The notes beneath the pieces are model-generated. The model worked only from the letters and a program-made list of their open reading frames with translations, did not search any database and was not told the origin of the DNA. Both the position numbers and the translations under genes were made by a program. DNA of 64,000 nt from Macrosoma leucophasiata (lineage: Eukaryota > Arthropoda > Insecta > Lepidoptera > Hedylidae): the NCBI GenBank assembly GCA_036365455.1, contig JAWQUS010000017.1:4092001-4156000 (forward strand). Direction: 5' to 3'. Below are positions 32,675 to 43,789 of the stretch, one piece after another (position 1 is the stretch's first letter; the number at the start of each line of letters is the position of its first letter).

Positions 32675-33158
32675 AGTTTAGTTAAAGTAGAGTAATAATA
32701 TGCTACCCATTACCCATGTATGAGTGATAAAGTAAAAACATGTTCCATAGCTGCCTTTCATATTTTTCGATCATACTAACGTTAATAAAATGTATTTGTT
32801 AAGCAAAAAACCAACCCATATAACTAACTATCCAATGCAAAAATCCAAAAACTTATAAAACTTTGCCTTTACAAGGTATCGCGTAAAACTTTACGACGGT
32901 TCTTCGAAGATGGTATTCAATATCCATCAGATATTTGTTTACATTAGTTACACAATTCGTTGGGTGCAGGGTTGTAAAAAATGATAGCAATAATAGACCC
33001 CATAACACGCTCCTGTCCAATAGTTTGATATAAACGAGGGATAAATTGAGATTTCCCAAATCCTTTGGGACCCTGTTAGGAAATACAAGGAAGAGTGTGA
33101 ATAGATTTTCTCTGTAGAACGGAAGGCTGTGTGTCAAACAAGTTCGGAACAAGAGTCG
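32675..33158. other. No gene seen
   Basis: AT-rich. A 113-codon minus frame (33194-32853) overlaps repeat A at its start and has no recognised domain. Confidence 0.35.
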
Positions 33159-33444
33159 TTTTTTATATGTTATGGAATTACGAGTAGCAAACAAACATGC
33201 AGCTCACATCGATGTTAAGTGATTACTGCATCCTATAGACACCCACACAAAGACCAAGGTCAAAATGCAGATGCATTACCACTCCTGAGGCCTAAGGTGT
33301 TATGCCGCTGTGCCGGAAATTACAAGGCCGTACATTACCACCTGACCGGCACACGATAGTGCTGAACACTACGATTTAGCGGCAAGTATATTATGTAGGC
33401 GCCTACGCCCGCGAGCTCCGTCACTAGAGCTCTACCACCAGTAA
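33159..33444 (-). mobile_element. Repeat A, full length
   Basis: ACGAGTAGCAAACAAACATG ... CTCTACCACCAGTAAAG; small internal deletion near 33400. Confidence 0.8.
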
Positions 33445-33503
33445 AGTCGTATCGTTGTGTTATTTTTTTCATGTAATGAAAGTTACATAAAAACAGCTTT
33501 GCA

Positions 33504-33518
33504 TAATAATAATAATAA
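33504..33518. repeat. (TAA)n microsatellite at a LINE junction
   Basis: AATAATAATAATAA lies directly before the 5'-truncated R4/Dong-like LINE. Dong of the silkworm is known to insert in TAA repeats. Confidence 0.7.
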
Positions 33519-35378
33519 GCTCCTTACATCCATCCTGAGAGATAAAATTACTAAACACATAAATGACAATTCCATTATGTCAACCTCTCAGAATGGATGT
33601 AGGAGTGGGTCCCGCGGTACTAAACAGTTGCTCCTTATTGATATGACCATTAGCCAGCAGGTTCGCCGTAAACGAAAGAATCTTTCGACATGCTGGATTG
33701 ACTACAAGAAGGCCTATGACTCCGTGCCACATACATGGCTCGCGAGGGTCCTTGAAATATATAAAATAGATCCTTCCATACGGACCCTCTTGCAGACATG
33801 TATGTCGCAGTGGAGAACGGTTCTCCTCCTCCAGTCCTGGGGGCCGGCGAACCTGTAAAAATCTCTAGGGGTATATTCCAAGGAGACAGCTTGAGCCCAT
33901 TATGGTTTTGCCTAGCCTTGAATCCTCTAAGTACATTACTAGAGGCTTCGGGGCTTGGCTACCGGCTGCGTAGAAATGGGCAGGCGATATCTCACTTGCT
34001 ATACATGGATGACTTGAAATTGTTCGGTTCTAATAATTCACAACTGACGGAACTACTGAAGATCACTGAAAACTTTAGTAGTGCCATCAGAATGGAATTT
34101 GGAATCGAAAAGTGTGCAGTTATGCATGTACAACGAGGACAGATAATGGAATCTGAGGGAATCCAACCCCCAGGTTCCATTCCGTTCCGCTCGCTCTCCG
34201 CATCCGACACCTATAAGTACTTGGGTATGTCGGAGGCCCTAGGCATCAGCGGGGCCGAGATGAGGCAGTCGTTGGAGGAGCGTTTCTTTGGCCGCCTGAG
34301 AAAAGTTCTCAAAAGTCTTTTGTCAGGAGGTAATAAGGTGCGTACCTTCAACGGCTGGGTCATGCCGGTCCAGCTCTACTCCTTCGGCATACTCAAGTGG
34401 ACTCAGGCTGACTTAGATACCCTAGACAGGCGAGTCCGCTCTCTACTGACATCATACCGGATGCACCACCCGCGCTCGTCAGTTATGATACTGTACGTTC
34501 CGCGGCGATGTGGGGGCCGTGGCTTCCTTAACGCCAGGACCCTGCATAACCGCGAGGTGTGCGCAGTCTAAGAGACTATTTTATTTGTGCAGAGGGAAAA
34601 ATGCATCAGGATGTGGTGGCGGTCGACAACGGACTCACTCCCCTTTCCCCAACTGGCGCAGACCTGCGGTACTCACGACCAACGACCGCAAGACTGTATG
34701 GCGAAGCAAGGAGCTTCATGGCCGCTTCTACCGGGCCCTCCATGGGCCCGATATTAATTTTCTTGCATCGGTTTCTTGGCTACGATTCGGTGACCTATTC
34801 GGGGAAACTGAAGGTTTTGTATTTTATTTTTAAAGAAAAATGGAAAGAAAAATTTGACTTCAGGCGAGACTCGAACTCGCGACCTACTGGGAATCTAGTC
34901 CAGCCGCTCTTCCAATTGAGCTACTGAAGCCCTGCCCGATTTGTTAAATCTTTCCTTCACATCTATTGCATTGCTTTATGGTAGCTCGAGTCTCGCCTGA
35001 AGTCAAATTTTTCTTTCCATTTTTCTTTAAAAATAAAATATATTTCACAAGCATGTGTTAATGCGAAATAATATAAAACAATTATGAAGGTTTTGTCTTT
35101 GCGATTATGGACGAAGTAGTTATGACTAATAACTACCGGAAGTATATTCTGAAAGACGGTACGGCTGCCATATGTCGGGCGTGCCACCGTCCCGGTGAAT
35201 CTCTCAGACATATAGTGTCCGGTTGTTCAAGTCTAGCTAATGGTGAATACTTGCATAGACACAACCAAGTGGTCAGGATCATACACCAGCAACTTGGTTT
35301 GAAATATGATCTGGTAGTCGAGGAAGTGCCATACTACAGGTGCCCGACCCAGTTCTCGAGAATGATCGTATCACACTA
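33519..35378 (+). pseudogene. R4/Dong-like LINE, truncated and interrupted (copy 1)
   Basis: Reverse transcriptase plus restriction-like endonuclease of a site-preferring LINE. In order: NGCRSGSRGTKQLLLIDM, WIDYKKAYDSVPH, ISRGIFQGDSLSPLWFCLAL, the catalytic LLYMDDLKLF, a long connector, then (after an insertion) the zinc motif CRACHRPGESLRHIVSGC (C-x2-C...H-x4-C). A frameshift from a small deletion lies near 33830-33845, another near 34570, a 4-bp deletion near 35340, and the element is cut off near 35378 before the endonuclease catalytic residues. A tRNA-like retroposon sits at 34821-35085. The second copy at 62.2-64 kb supplies the missing end. Confidence 0.88.
34821..35085. mobile_element. 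tRNA-containing foldback retroposon inside LINE copy 1
   Basis: Starts ATTTTATTTTTAAAG (inverted tail, tRNA-like core, upstream region to CTTTATGGTAG), then flips at about 34985 to plus-strand GAGTCTCGCCTGAAGTC and the full tail. GAAGGTTTTGT is duplicated (34810-34820, 35086-35096). LINE copy 2 has the uninterrupted site at 62938-62948, so the insertion and its TSD are proven within the window. Confidence 0.92.
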
Positions 35379-35449
35379 AGCGGATGAATATGGTAAAAAG
35401 GTAATAGGAAAATATACATAAATGTTATAAATGTATGTATATTTTCCTA

Positions 35450-35690
35450 TACTTTACTTGGTTCTTGAAAGCAGCGATGGTCTGAATCTTTCGATACAGG
35501 TAAACTGTTCCAAAGAAGCACAGCTTCCACAGAAAAAGATTTGTGATAAAATTGAGAAGAATGAGAACGGATACTTAAGGACAAATTCTGAGAAGAACGA
35601 AGTGAAAGAGAATGAAGGTCAGATACATAATTAAAGCGGTCTTTAAGATATTGAGGAGATGCAGGGTTAAATAGCACATTAAACAAGAGA
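35450..35690 (-). pseudogene. Jockey-type LINE ORF2 C-terminal fragment
   Basis: Minus-strand frame with NPASPQYLKDRFNYVSD, HSLSLRSSQNLSLSIR and SFSVEAVLLWNSLP. This is the conserved C-terminus of jockey/CR1-like ORF2 proteins (S-x-S-F-x-V-x-A-x-x-L-W-N-x-L-P). Only this piece remains; repeat A lies just beyond. Confidence 0.75.
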
Positions 35691-35727
35691 GAAAGAATGA
35701 GTGCAGCTTTGCATTCTGTAGATTTTT

Positions 35728-36013
35728 TTTTTTATGAAGTGGAAGTGGTAAACAAGCATGCAGTTCACATTGATGTTAAGTGATGACTGCAGCCTATAGA
35801 CACCCACACAAAGACCAAGGTCAAAATGCAGATGCGTTACCACTCCTGAGGCCTAAGGTCTTATGCCTCTGTGCCGGAAATTACAGGGCCGTACATTACC
35901 ACCTGACCGGAACACGATAGTGTTGAACACTACCATTTAGCGGCAAGTATATTAGGTAATGCGGTGGTGCCTACGCCCGCGAGCTCCGTCACTGGAGCTC
36001 TACCACCAGTAAA
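35728..36013 (-). mobile_element. Repeat A, full length
   Basis: T run, GGAAGTGGTAAACAAGCATG ... CTCTACCACCAGTAAAG. Confidence 0.85.
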
Positions 36014-36770
36014 GATGTTCAATTCATGGAAATAAAACAATATTTACGGACGATGTTTAATTACCGATGTGATGTTTAATTAACTTATGAAACAAATGCG
36101 AATGTATTACAAAACATATCAGAATTCTATTAATAGCTCTTGACCACAGAGGTGATCTGTGCTCTTAACCCATGAAGAGTGCTGTCGGATTGATGCGACG
36201 GCGCGGTCCCGCGATTCACAATCGGTTAAAAACCATGAAACTTTCAACTCAAGAATATTTGAATAGTACATTTTTCTTGTAAAACAATGAACATGACGAT
36301 TCATCGTCCATGAAATTATCGACGTTTTTTTTTTCTCGTTTCGAGTGACGGCAGATTTCTCGATAATTCTCGACTCGAGAAAGAGCAACCCTACTGATAA
36401 TCTTCTTTTTTGGTTTTGAAGGCGCCTCATAATGTTACAATGAGGTAGGTGTCCATGGTCGATGATTGTTAAATACGATATTATACTCTAGATAGACTAT
36501 AATACCGGGTGTCAAGGGAACGCTTCCGAAAAAAAAATCGGGTAATAGTATTCATGATTCTGAATACAATGACGTATAAAAATACTTAATCTTCAAATTT
36601 TTTTTTTATTTTATTGTACACCATGTTTTGGCTTTGAAAGCGGTCTTCTTACATCCTGTATAGTTTAGATATACTATAATATAAAAAAAGTGTAAGGATT
36701 ATTATTTTATTATTAATGTATAGGTTCAGTAGTAACGTGAAAGTTTTTACATGCTAATATTATTTTATTT
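36014..36770. other. No gene seen
   Basis: AT-rich. Near 36500 ACCGGGTGTCAAGGGAACGC and near 36614-36660 GTACACCATGTTTTGGCT look like a decayed repeat of unknown type. Confidence 0.35.
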
Positions 36771-36778
36771 ATTTGCAG

Positions 36779-36856
36779 GTAAGTGTGGTTTGGTTGTCTA
36801 TGAGAGTCAGTTCTACAATGATCATAAGTGGAGGACAGTCCTTGAAGATTCGATTT
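36779..36856 (+). CDS. Candidate 78-nt internal exon of a host gene
   Basis: A T-rich tract and TTATTTATTTGCAG precede position 36779, and the donor GTGAGTATG follows 36856. The frame with a one-base split codon at each end reads KCGLVVYESQFYNDHKWRTV then LEDSI, with the next Cys split by the intron: a symmetric phase 1-1 exon. The pattern C...Y-x-x-x-Y-x-D/N-x-x-x-W-x...(C) resembles the start of an extracellular Cys-rich module such as von Willebrand factor type C, where phase 1-1 exons are usual. The domain call is tentative. If real, most of the window would be intron of a plus-strand gene. Confidence 0.35.
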
Positions 36857-37362
36857 GTGAGTATGAATGTATGAATTTACGAATTTATTTATATATATTT
36901 TTATTGGTTTAATTTTGGTTCGATTAGGTACTTGTACAATGCATTCACGGTTTATACAATATGTCCCAGGGATAAGTGACCGCCCGGCGTTTTTCGAATA
37001 TTTGGACAAAATTAAGGATAATTACTCTTATATATATATGGGACTTACCGGCTTTGGTTTTTTTTTAAGATTTTATTTTTAATTAAAAAAAAAGAAGAAA
37101 ATAAGAATTCATAGAAAATAAAGCTCTTTTTTCGGGTTATTCGTCAACTAGACACAAATGAGCGGACACACCTATGTCCAGTTGGTTAAACATGAAATTA
37201 TTATGACTTGTTATTTCGTCGTCTGGACACGACAATATTTTTGCGTGTGTCCACATGGTTAAACTTAAAAAAAAACACTTTTATGTTTTCACCAACTGGA
37301 CACTGTCACTTTTTTTTCGCAAAAAAGGTACAGTCATGTGAATAATCTTCTCGTTTATTATA

Positions 37363-37559
37363 TCCTACTTGATATTTTAAATGCGAAAGTTTGTGAGTAT
37401 GGATGTTTGTACTCTTTCAAGAAAAACTACTGGATGGATTTGGATGAAACTTTACAGTAATATAGGTATCACATAACATTGGAATAACATATAGGCTATA
37501 ATTTGTAATGATTAAAAGCACACGAAAGTCAAGTAGACGAAGTCGCGAGCAAAACCTAG
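37363..37559 (+). mobile_element. Non-autonomous Helitron (family H2), diverged
   Basis: A|TCCTACTTGATATTTTAAAT ... GCGAGCAAAACCTAG|T: correct borders, 197 bp, same layout as 25248-25440. It lies within the long-TIR transposon. Confidence 0.75.
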
Positions 37560-38591
37560 TACTACATAATGAAAATAAACTGACTCATATTTTTGCTGAA
37601 AAAACGTAATGGTTTTTAAAATTTTAAATAAAACAAATATATAATAACAATCAAATAAAAGTATTAATATAAAGACATGGTTTGACTACCTACAGGAAAA
37701 GAGTGAAAATAGCTAATGTTCTCTAATATACATAATAATTTAAAATCATTACTTCGTACCTACACATAATTTAAAGTAGCAAATTAAATTTCTGTATGTA
37801 TCAAAGCCAAAAAAGTTTTGCCCTTGAAAGATACACTCTTTTTCTATACAAACTTGCAAAGCTTGTTTACTAAATGTAGTTGCAATGAAGTTTGAACGAG
37901 AATTGTACTCTGGAGCTACATGCGGCATATAATAATGAAGTAAAATATCACAAAAATTATCAATAGAGCATAATTATGGCACCACAATTCTAAAATGTAT
38001 AATTTTACAAATAATAATCATTCTACTTAACTCTGTAACAACAATACTTGGCACTTTTACATAGTATTTCAGTAATAATTGAGCTAGGCACTTGTAGATA
38101 TTACAATAATTTTACTAAGACTAAATTCATGTTGCAAAGCCTGTATAAGGGGCTTTTAAAAATCACAACCATGTATTAGTTTCTGGGTGCCACTGCGGTA
38201 TTTGGCTTTTAATTAAACAAAATCAGATTTTATAAGTTTCCACTATTTTATTGTTAAGCAGAGCATAAATAGTAGGAATAATGTTTGTATGATATTTTGT
38301 ACTCCCAATATAGACATGAATCGTGAATAGTTGATGGAATTTTCTAACGCATGTTTTAAATCATCACAGAAGAATCTCTTTGAATGGGCAACAATTTCTT
38401 GAGAGAAATTGAATTGAAGATGAGTTTTCAACATTTCTCTAACGAGAATACCATTGCGATCTACATGCTGAAACTGTTCAAGTTCAACTGTATTAACCAT
38501 GTTATTGAATAATATCCACTGAACGCCTAGTGTTGTATTTCTTTTTCTATACAGTATTTTGTTTACACTTTGGATAGTGTGGATCATCATA

Positions 38592-38830
38592 TCAGCCGTA
38601 ATATGTCCACTGCTGGACTAAAGCCTCCCCATAAGGAGAGGATGGGATACATACCCTCCCTTCTGAAATAGTCACCACGCTTGGCATGTGGATTGGCGAT
38701 CGCGGTGATGGTATTTTCATCGCAGGATGCTGCTGCCAATCTTGCGTTATTGTACTTACCGCCCCATTGAAATGGTTTGACCGCCATTGTTCAGTTGACC
38801 GATAGTTGCGGTATTGACAACTAAATGAAG
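38592..38830. repeat. LINE-tail-like fragment (family E)
   Basis: ATGTCCACTGCTGGACTAAA, GCCTCCCCATAAGGAGAGG, GGCGATCGCGGTGATGG and ATCGCAGGATGCTGCTGCC: a dispersed lepidopteran repeat, probably a LINE 3' region, also seen at 27471, 44884, 46475 and 57130. Confidence 0.65.
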
Positions 38831-39425
38831 TCCTTTGCCTTGAAAAATAATCTGCGTGACTGTACTTTGACATGAATTCGGTTAAAATGTAAACGTGTGT
38901 CCAGTTGGCGAAAACATAATTGTGTTTTATTTAAGTTTCACTATGTGGACACACGCAAAAATATTATCGTGTCCAGACGACGAAATAACAAGTCATAACA
39001 ATTTCAAGTTTAACCAACTGGACACTCGTGTGTCCGGTCGTCCATGTCGAGTTGACGAATAACCCCTTTTTTCACTATAAAAAATGTTTTATTACAATTA
39101 AGTTATGTTTAATAATTTTAATTGATAAACTATGATTTCGGCCAGTCAATAAAAAAAATGAATGAAGACAGATGTAAAAACTTAAAATCGTAAAAAAATA
39201 TAATATCGTAAAAAAACTGCAGCACGTCACGCGTATTTACTAGAAAATTAAATAAATCATTTAAGAAAAACCAAAGCCGGTAAATTCCATTTATATAAGA
39301 GTAACCCTTAATTTTGTACCAATATTCAAAAACGCGAGGCAGTCACTTATCCCTGGGACACATTGTATAAGCCTACTATTGAATGTTAGGAAAGACATAA
39401 GAGATAAAAGAGAGAAATAAGAGAG

Positions 39426-39520
39426 AGTGGTAACGCATCTGCATTTTGACCTTGGTCTTTGGTCTATAGGCTGCAGTCATCACTTAACATCAATGTGAAC
39501 TGCATGCTTGTTTGCCACGT
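39426..39520 (+). repeat. Repeat A fragment
   Basis: GTGGTAACGCATCTGCATTT through AACTGCATGCTTGTTTGCCA. Confidence 0.75.
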
Positions 39521-39569
39521 CCATTCGTAGTAATGGACTTAGCAATAGAGATAAAAACAACATGATCTA

Positions 39570-40610
39570 AATACATAACATGAACGAAAAATGACCCACT
39601 CGTATATTGGAATCAAAATGAAAGCCATTGTTTCATCAATAAACGGAACTGTCGTCCGAAGTCAACAAATTGGACCAAAGTTTACGATGTAATTACGGTG
39701 TTTAGCGTTATTGAGTGAAGGGTGCTCGTCTACAAGTGATAATATTTAGTATACCGCTGTATATCGATATATTTTGTTGAACCTTACTTTCTAAAGAGAA
39801 ATTATTTCTTTTGATAAGATTTTACAAAAAATATTTTCATAGACTTGAAAAGAGATCAAATAAATTGAACCATATAACTTTTTTTTTAAATATTATCTTT
39901 TCTCATGCCGAGATCAAGGTAGCCCTTAAAGTCTCAACAATGAACTGTTTTCCGAATATTATAATAATATGTAGAATAACAGAGCTACACTCTTTGAAAT
40001 AAAACTAATTTTCGGATTTATCTCACGTAAATAAAATGGATTCTTGGTCCCGGGCAGACTAGGGCTGTTTGCCTAAGACCAAGGAAGCTGAAAAGCGACC
40101 GGGACGTCGGGTTGATTCAAAATAATAATTTTAGTTTAAAAACAAGTTTTAGTTTAATGTATAATAACCCTAAAAATTATTTATTCGTATGCTGGAATCA
40201 CTGAACTGACTGAACGTTATTGTTTCATCAATAATCTAATCTGTTTTCATAAGTCTATAAATTGAACCCAAGTTTACGATGCAATTACTGTGTTTATCTT
40301 TAATGAGTGAAGAGTGCTCGTCTACAAGCGATAATGCTTAGTACATAAGCTGTCTCTTCTTAAGATAAATTATTTATTTTCATAAGAACCTATTCATAGA
40401 CATGAAGATACAATACAATGATCCACATAACTTGAGGGTATTTTTTTTAAATATTATTTCTGTTCGTATGTCGAGATTAAGGTAGGCCGCCCTTAAAGTT
40501 CTTACAGTAAATTCTTTACCGAATATCTGTTTTAATTTGAGATGCAATTACGGTGTTTAGCGTTGTTGGGATGAAGGGAGCCCGTTTATAAGTGATATTG
40601 TTGTGATGTT
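39570..40610. repeat. Diverged tandem duplication, about 0.6-kb unit
   Basis: 39590-39965 and 40185-40525 share TTGTTTCATCAATAA, AAGTTTACGATG(T/C)AATTAC, GAGTGAAG(G/A)GTGCTCGTCTA and a TTTAAATATTAT...CGAGAT(C/T)AAGGTAG block. A third partial copy starts near 40540 (GATGCAATTACGGTGTTTAG). Non-coding. Confidence 0.7.
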
Positions 40611-42780
40611 GCTCACGGATTAATTACCGCCTTCTGCGGATGTGAGATTAGGTTACAGTGGGGTGATTGGGCGCGGTAAAATTTACTTCAAACTTATTTT
40701 AATTATGAAACAGATTGTGTTTAGGTTTTATGGATTATGTTCGCTTATTTAATTTTCTATGTTTAATTGGCAATTTAGGTGAATTATGTACGTTATATTT
40801 AATATACTTTGTGAAAGATTCATAAACGGTGTCATAGAAATGAAAATTTTACTTTGTAATTGAAATTCCTCAGTTTGAATAAAATTCTTTCTAGGTTGAG
40901 TAAGTTTAATAGATATTATACGGTTCAGGAAATTTAGGCCTCTTACTTATTTGTTTTATTAAATGATTGTTTTAATTTCCAGGAATTGTTAGGGCTCCCA
41001 CACATAACTGCGAATTCGCATCGCAACGCAAATATCTGCGAGCTCGCAAGCCTAAGTCGATTCCGTTTTTCTATTTGTGGCTTTAATAAATATTAGTCAG
41101 CTATGATGATTCCCATCTCATACATTTTAGGCCTCTTGCTAATTTTTTATTAAATATTTGTTTTCATTTCCAGGAACTGTTAATTCGAATCTAAGTCGCT
41201 TCTGTTTTTGTATTTTTGTCTTCACTTTGTATACTAAAAAGTTCTCAGCGATTCTTTTGAAATTTTCTTTACTTATTCTTCCAGATTTTCTTGCCGTCTG
41301 TCTCCGTTAATCGGTATACCTATTATGTCTCGATTCACGGTCGTTTGACTTCGACAAAGTTATAGGAAATTGACAAAAGCTGTACGGAGAAATTCGAAAC
41401 GTGCTCTGGGATCTACATTCATCGGAAATTACGCTGGTTTCGATCAAAATTTAATTTATATATCTACTTTTGGTAAATCTGTTAGTTACTGTTAAGAAGA
41501 TTATTTTACCAATACCTTTATTAATAGTTGTTTTCACATATAGGATTACAATTTAGACCTTAAGCTGTGTAACATACCTTATATAGTATTGTAACATTTT
41601 GCATTGCATTTTGCGTTGCATTATGCATATTTAATTGAATATTTTATGTACCTATGTCAATAATTGAATGGTTAAAATATTTTAGTGACAAGTTAGAATG
41701 AATGAGTGGGTACTAATAATACAGTAGGCTATAATGGATTGATAGTTTATTGATTGATGGGTTGATAGTCAATTTCAAATGTAGAATTGGGGATCCTGGA
41801 TCAGAGAAGAACCCCAATTTTACGCTACTCCTAATTGTTATGTAATATTAATTGTAATCTGCTTGTGAATCTCGAATAAATAAAATCACATTAATCAATG
41901 TTCATGTAACTATAGTTCATGTGCTACTCTTAAAGAATAGACGGACCCGTATTCTACATTACAACCTGATTGAAATATCTCAAAATTCTACCTGATCACT
42001 ATTAATTACTAGCAGGTTAATTAGTAGGTACGCTATGGCTAGCTCTGTCTTCAGTAAAAAATGAGTCCATTTTCTTTAGTTTTCACGAACTGTGCCTACA
42101 ATGTAGGTCACATATAAAAGTACCTATCTAATTTCATAGATGTATCTCGCATATGACTTATAACTAAAAATAAACAGGCTTCTGTTCCGAAACATCGTTT
42201 TAGTTAATTTATACGCAAAATAAATCCTCAAAAACAATTTCAATATTAGCTCTATTTAAGTCTAAAAGTACTGTAATACTCTCTAAACATTGTGCAAGCA
42301 TATTGAATAAGGCATTTCGTGCAAATATATTGTTGGTATACCCCTAACCACGGCTTGTGTGGATTAGCCGCGTTGAGGTGCTATGAAAGGGAAATCGAGG
42401 TGAATTTGGGAAGTAAAAGATTGATTCAATCTTGGAATGCTCAGAGCTTCGTGATCCAAAGTTTTCAAACGGCGTATTTCTCAAATGAAATCTTTGTTCC
42501 TTATTCGGAACTTGTATTGGACCAAATGTGTGTGAATTTCGTTGTTCCATACTGATTTTAGAAGGTAGGGTTCGACCTACCGGACTTTAGAGTTCCCAGC
42601 CTAAATCCCGCTTAATCGTGTTAGCTTGAGACGTGAGAGCCTATGCTGTTATTAAATTTGATGTCCCAGAACACAGTTAACTTTAAAGTCATGATCACAT
42701 TCAGTACTTACATGTTGAAATGTCGCAAATGAAACAAAACTAAATTAAAAACAAAGTGAACAAAATGAAAACTTCGTATA
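40611..42780. other. No gene seen; AT-rich
   Basis: About 2.2 kb without recognisable genes. A MITE-end relic (GGGCTCCCACACATAACTGC) is near 40990. Repeated AATTTAGGCCTCTTACTTAT/ACATTTTAGGCCTCTTGCTA near 40930 and 41125 shows another worn duplication. The frame 42319-42555 is unrecognised. Confidence 0.4.
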
Positions 42781-42839
42781 GATAACAAGATGGCGCGTCT
42801 TCCGGCGCGGGAAATAGAGCGGAACAAAGCCCTGTCACC

Positions 42840-42857
42840 CGCTGTGACGTCACAGCG
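42840..42857. promoter_or_regulatory. 18-bp palindrome with a CRE core
   Basis: CGCTGTGACGTCACAGCG is a perfect palindrome around TGACGTCA. It follows a GC-rich stretch (ATGGCGCGTCTTCCGGCGCG). Regulatory function is inferred only from the motif. Confidence 0.4.
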
Positions 42858-42967
42858 ATTCCACTAATAGTTTTGGTAGGAATGCACTAGTAAACATTAC
42901 ACAGTTATCTAAAGTGAAGATCGAATGACGCTCGATTGTCATTAATCTGTACAGTACTCAACAATTA

Positions 42968-43559
42968 ATATTGCACATCGAGCCTACGAAAGAGATAATC
43001 GGTTAATTTCGACTTCGTAGCGCGTCATCTCAGCTGCACACTGCCTACGTAAGCACTGACAGTCTAGTATTGGTAAAACTTCATCAAAATGGTTATCTGG
43101 TCTTCGCGCGCACCATTCGCGCAACGCGGGTGCAGCACCGGGGCATCCCCCTCTGCTGCAGCTTCTTCTGCTCTGCGGCTGCAGGACGGCGTTTGGCACC
43201 CCCTTGAGGGCTGTGATCGAGGAGGTGGGCACCCAGGTGTTGGCATCCAAGTCCGGCTGCGCTCTCAACCTCTTCTCTATTGTCGATGGTTGCAGCGGGC
43301 TTCTTCGGCACTCTGCTTGCTCTGCTCTTGCGGCAACAACAAAGGGGGGCGGGCGTCCCCACCAAGATGACGACGCCCACAGTAATACGGCGCAACCATT
43401 ACCCTGGCTCTAGCTGGGCTTATGTCTCGAACCCAGATTGGGTGATCAAAATGAACCGACGAACGTTGACAAACGTCAAATAGGTAAAATGCGAAAGAGA
43501 TAACGCTCTACAGATCCGAAACAAGCCGAAGTCTCCTTCCTTTGGTCGATGTGCAATAT
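42968..43559. mobile_element. 592-bp MITE with GC-rich cargo
   Basis: Perfect 14-bp TIRs ATATTGCACATCGA and TTA duplicated at 42965-42967 and 43560-43562 (PIF/Harbinger-type TWA). The middle (about 43085-43420) is strikingly GC-rich against AT-rich surroundings and stays open in several frames of 60 to 100 codons on both strands (for example 43268-42984 and 43395-43093 minus, 43089-43370 plus). None is recognised. The core could be captured host sequence. Confidence 0.65.
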
Positions 43560-43789
43560 TTATTGCTGGATACTGTACACTTTGGAACATTAAAATATTA
43601 TCATTTTAATAACATTGAACTAGTAATAGCGGATCACCCTGGCTGCAAAGTTACCTACATTAATTACATTTACTTGCAAGATTTGTATGATTTTCAAAAA
43701 AATAACTAAATTAATAGGCATGTTCAATTATTCAATATCGTTCAGTGAACATACTGGTTACATTGAAATCGCAATGAATAAGGCTTATA

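Larger units (their letters stand above)
37134..39065. mobile_element. 1.93-kb DNA transposon with about 190-bp TIRs and 8-bp TSD
   Basis: Termini GGGTTATTCGTCAACT in inverted orientation; the inverted similarity continues about 190 bp with repeated CCAACTGGACAC and TTATTTCGTCGTCTGGACAC blocks. CTTTTTTC is duplicated at 37126-37133 and 39066-39073. A 115-codon minus frame at 38243-38590 is not recognisable as a transposase. It contains a Helitron (37363-37559) and a LINE-like fragment (38592-38830). The 8-bp TSD suggests hAT or P type. Confidence 0.85.
36951..39371. mobile_element. Foldback element with about 125-bp arms, split by a transposon
   Basis: 36951-37075 and 39245-39371 are inverted copies (TATACAATATGTCCCAGGGA / TATACAATGTGTCCCAGGGA; GGATAAGTGACCGCC; ACCGGCTTTGGTTTTT). 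The interior outside the 37134-39065 insertion is AT-rich and non-coding. No target duplication was found. Confidence 0.7.

Noticed and set aside
34559..34927. Separate 122-codon gene within the LINE
   Set aside because: It reads R4/Dong LINE sequence in a shifted frame and continues into the inserted retroposon.
37134..39065. LTR retrotransposon
   Set aside because: The terminal repeats are inverted, not direct, and the target duplication is 8 bp.
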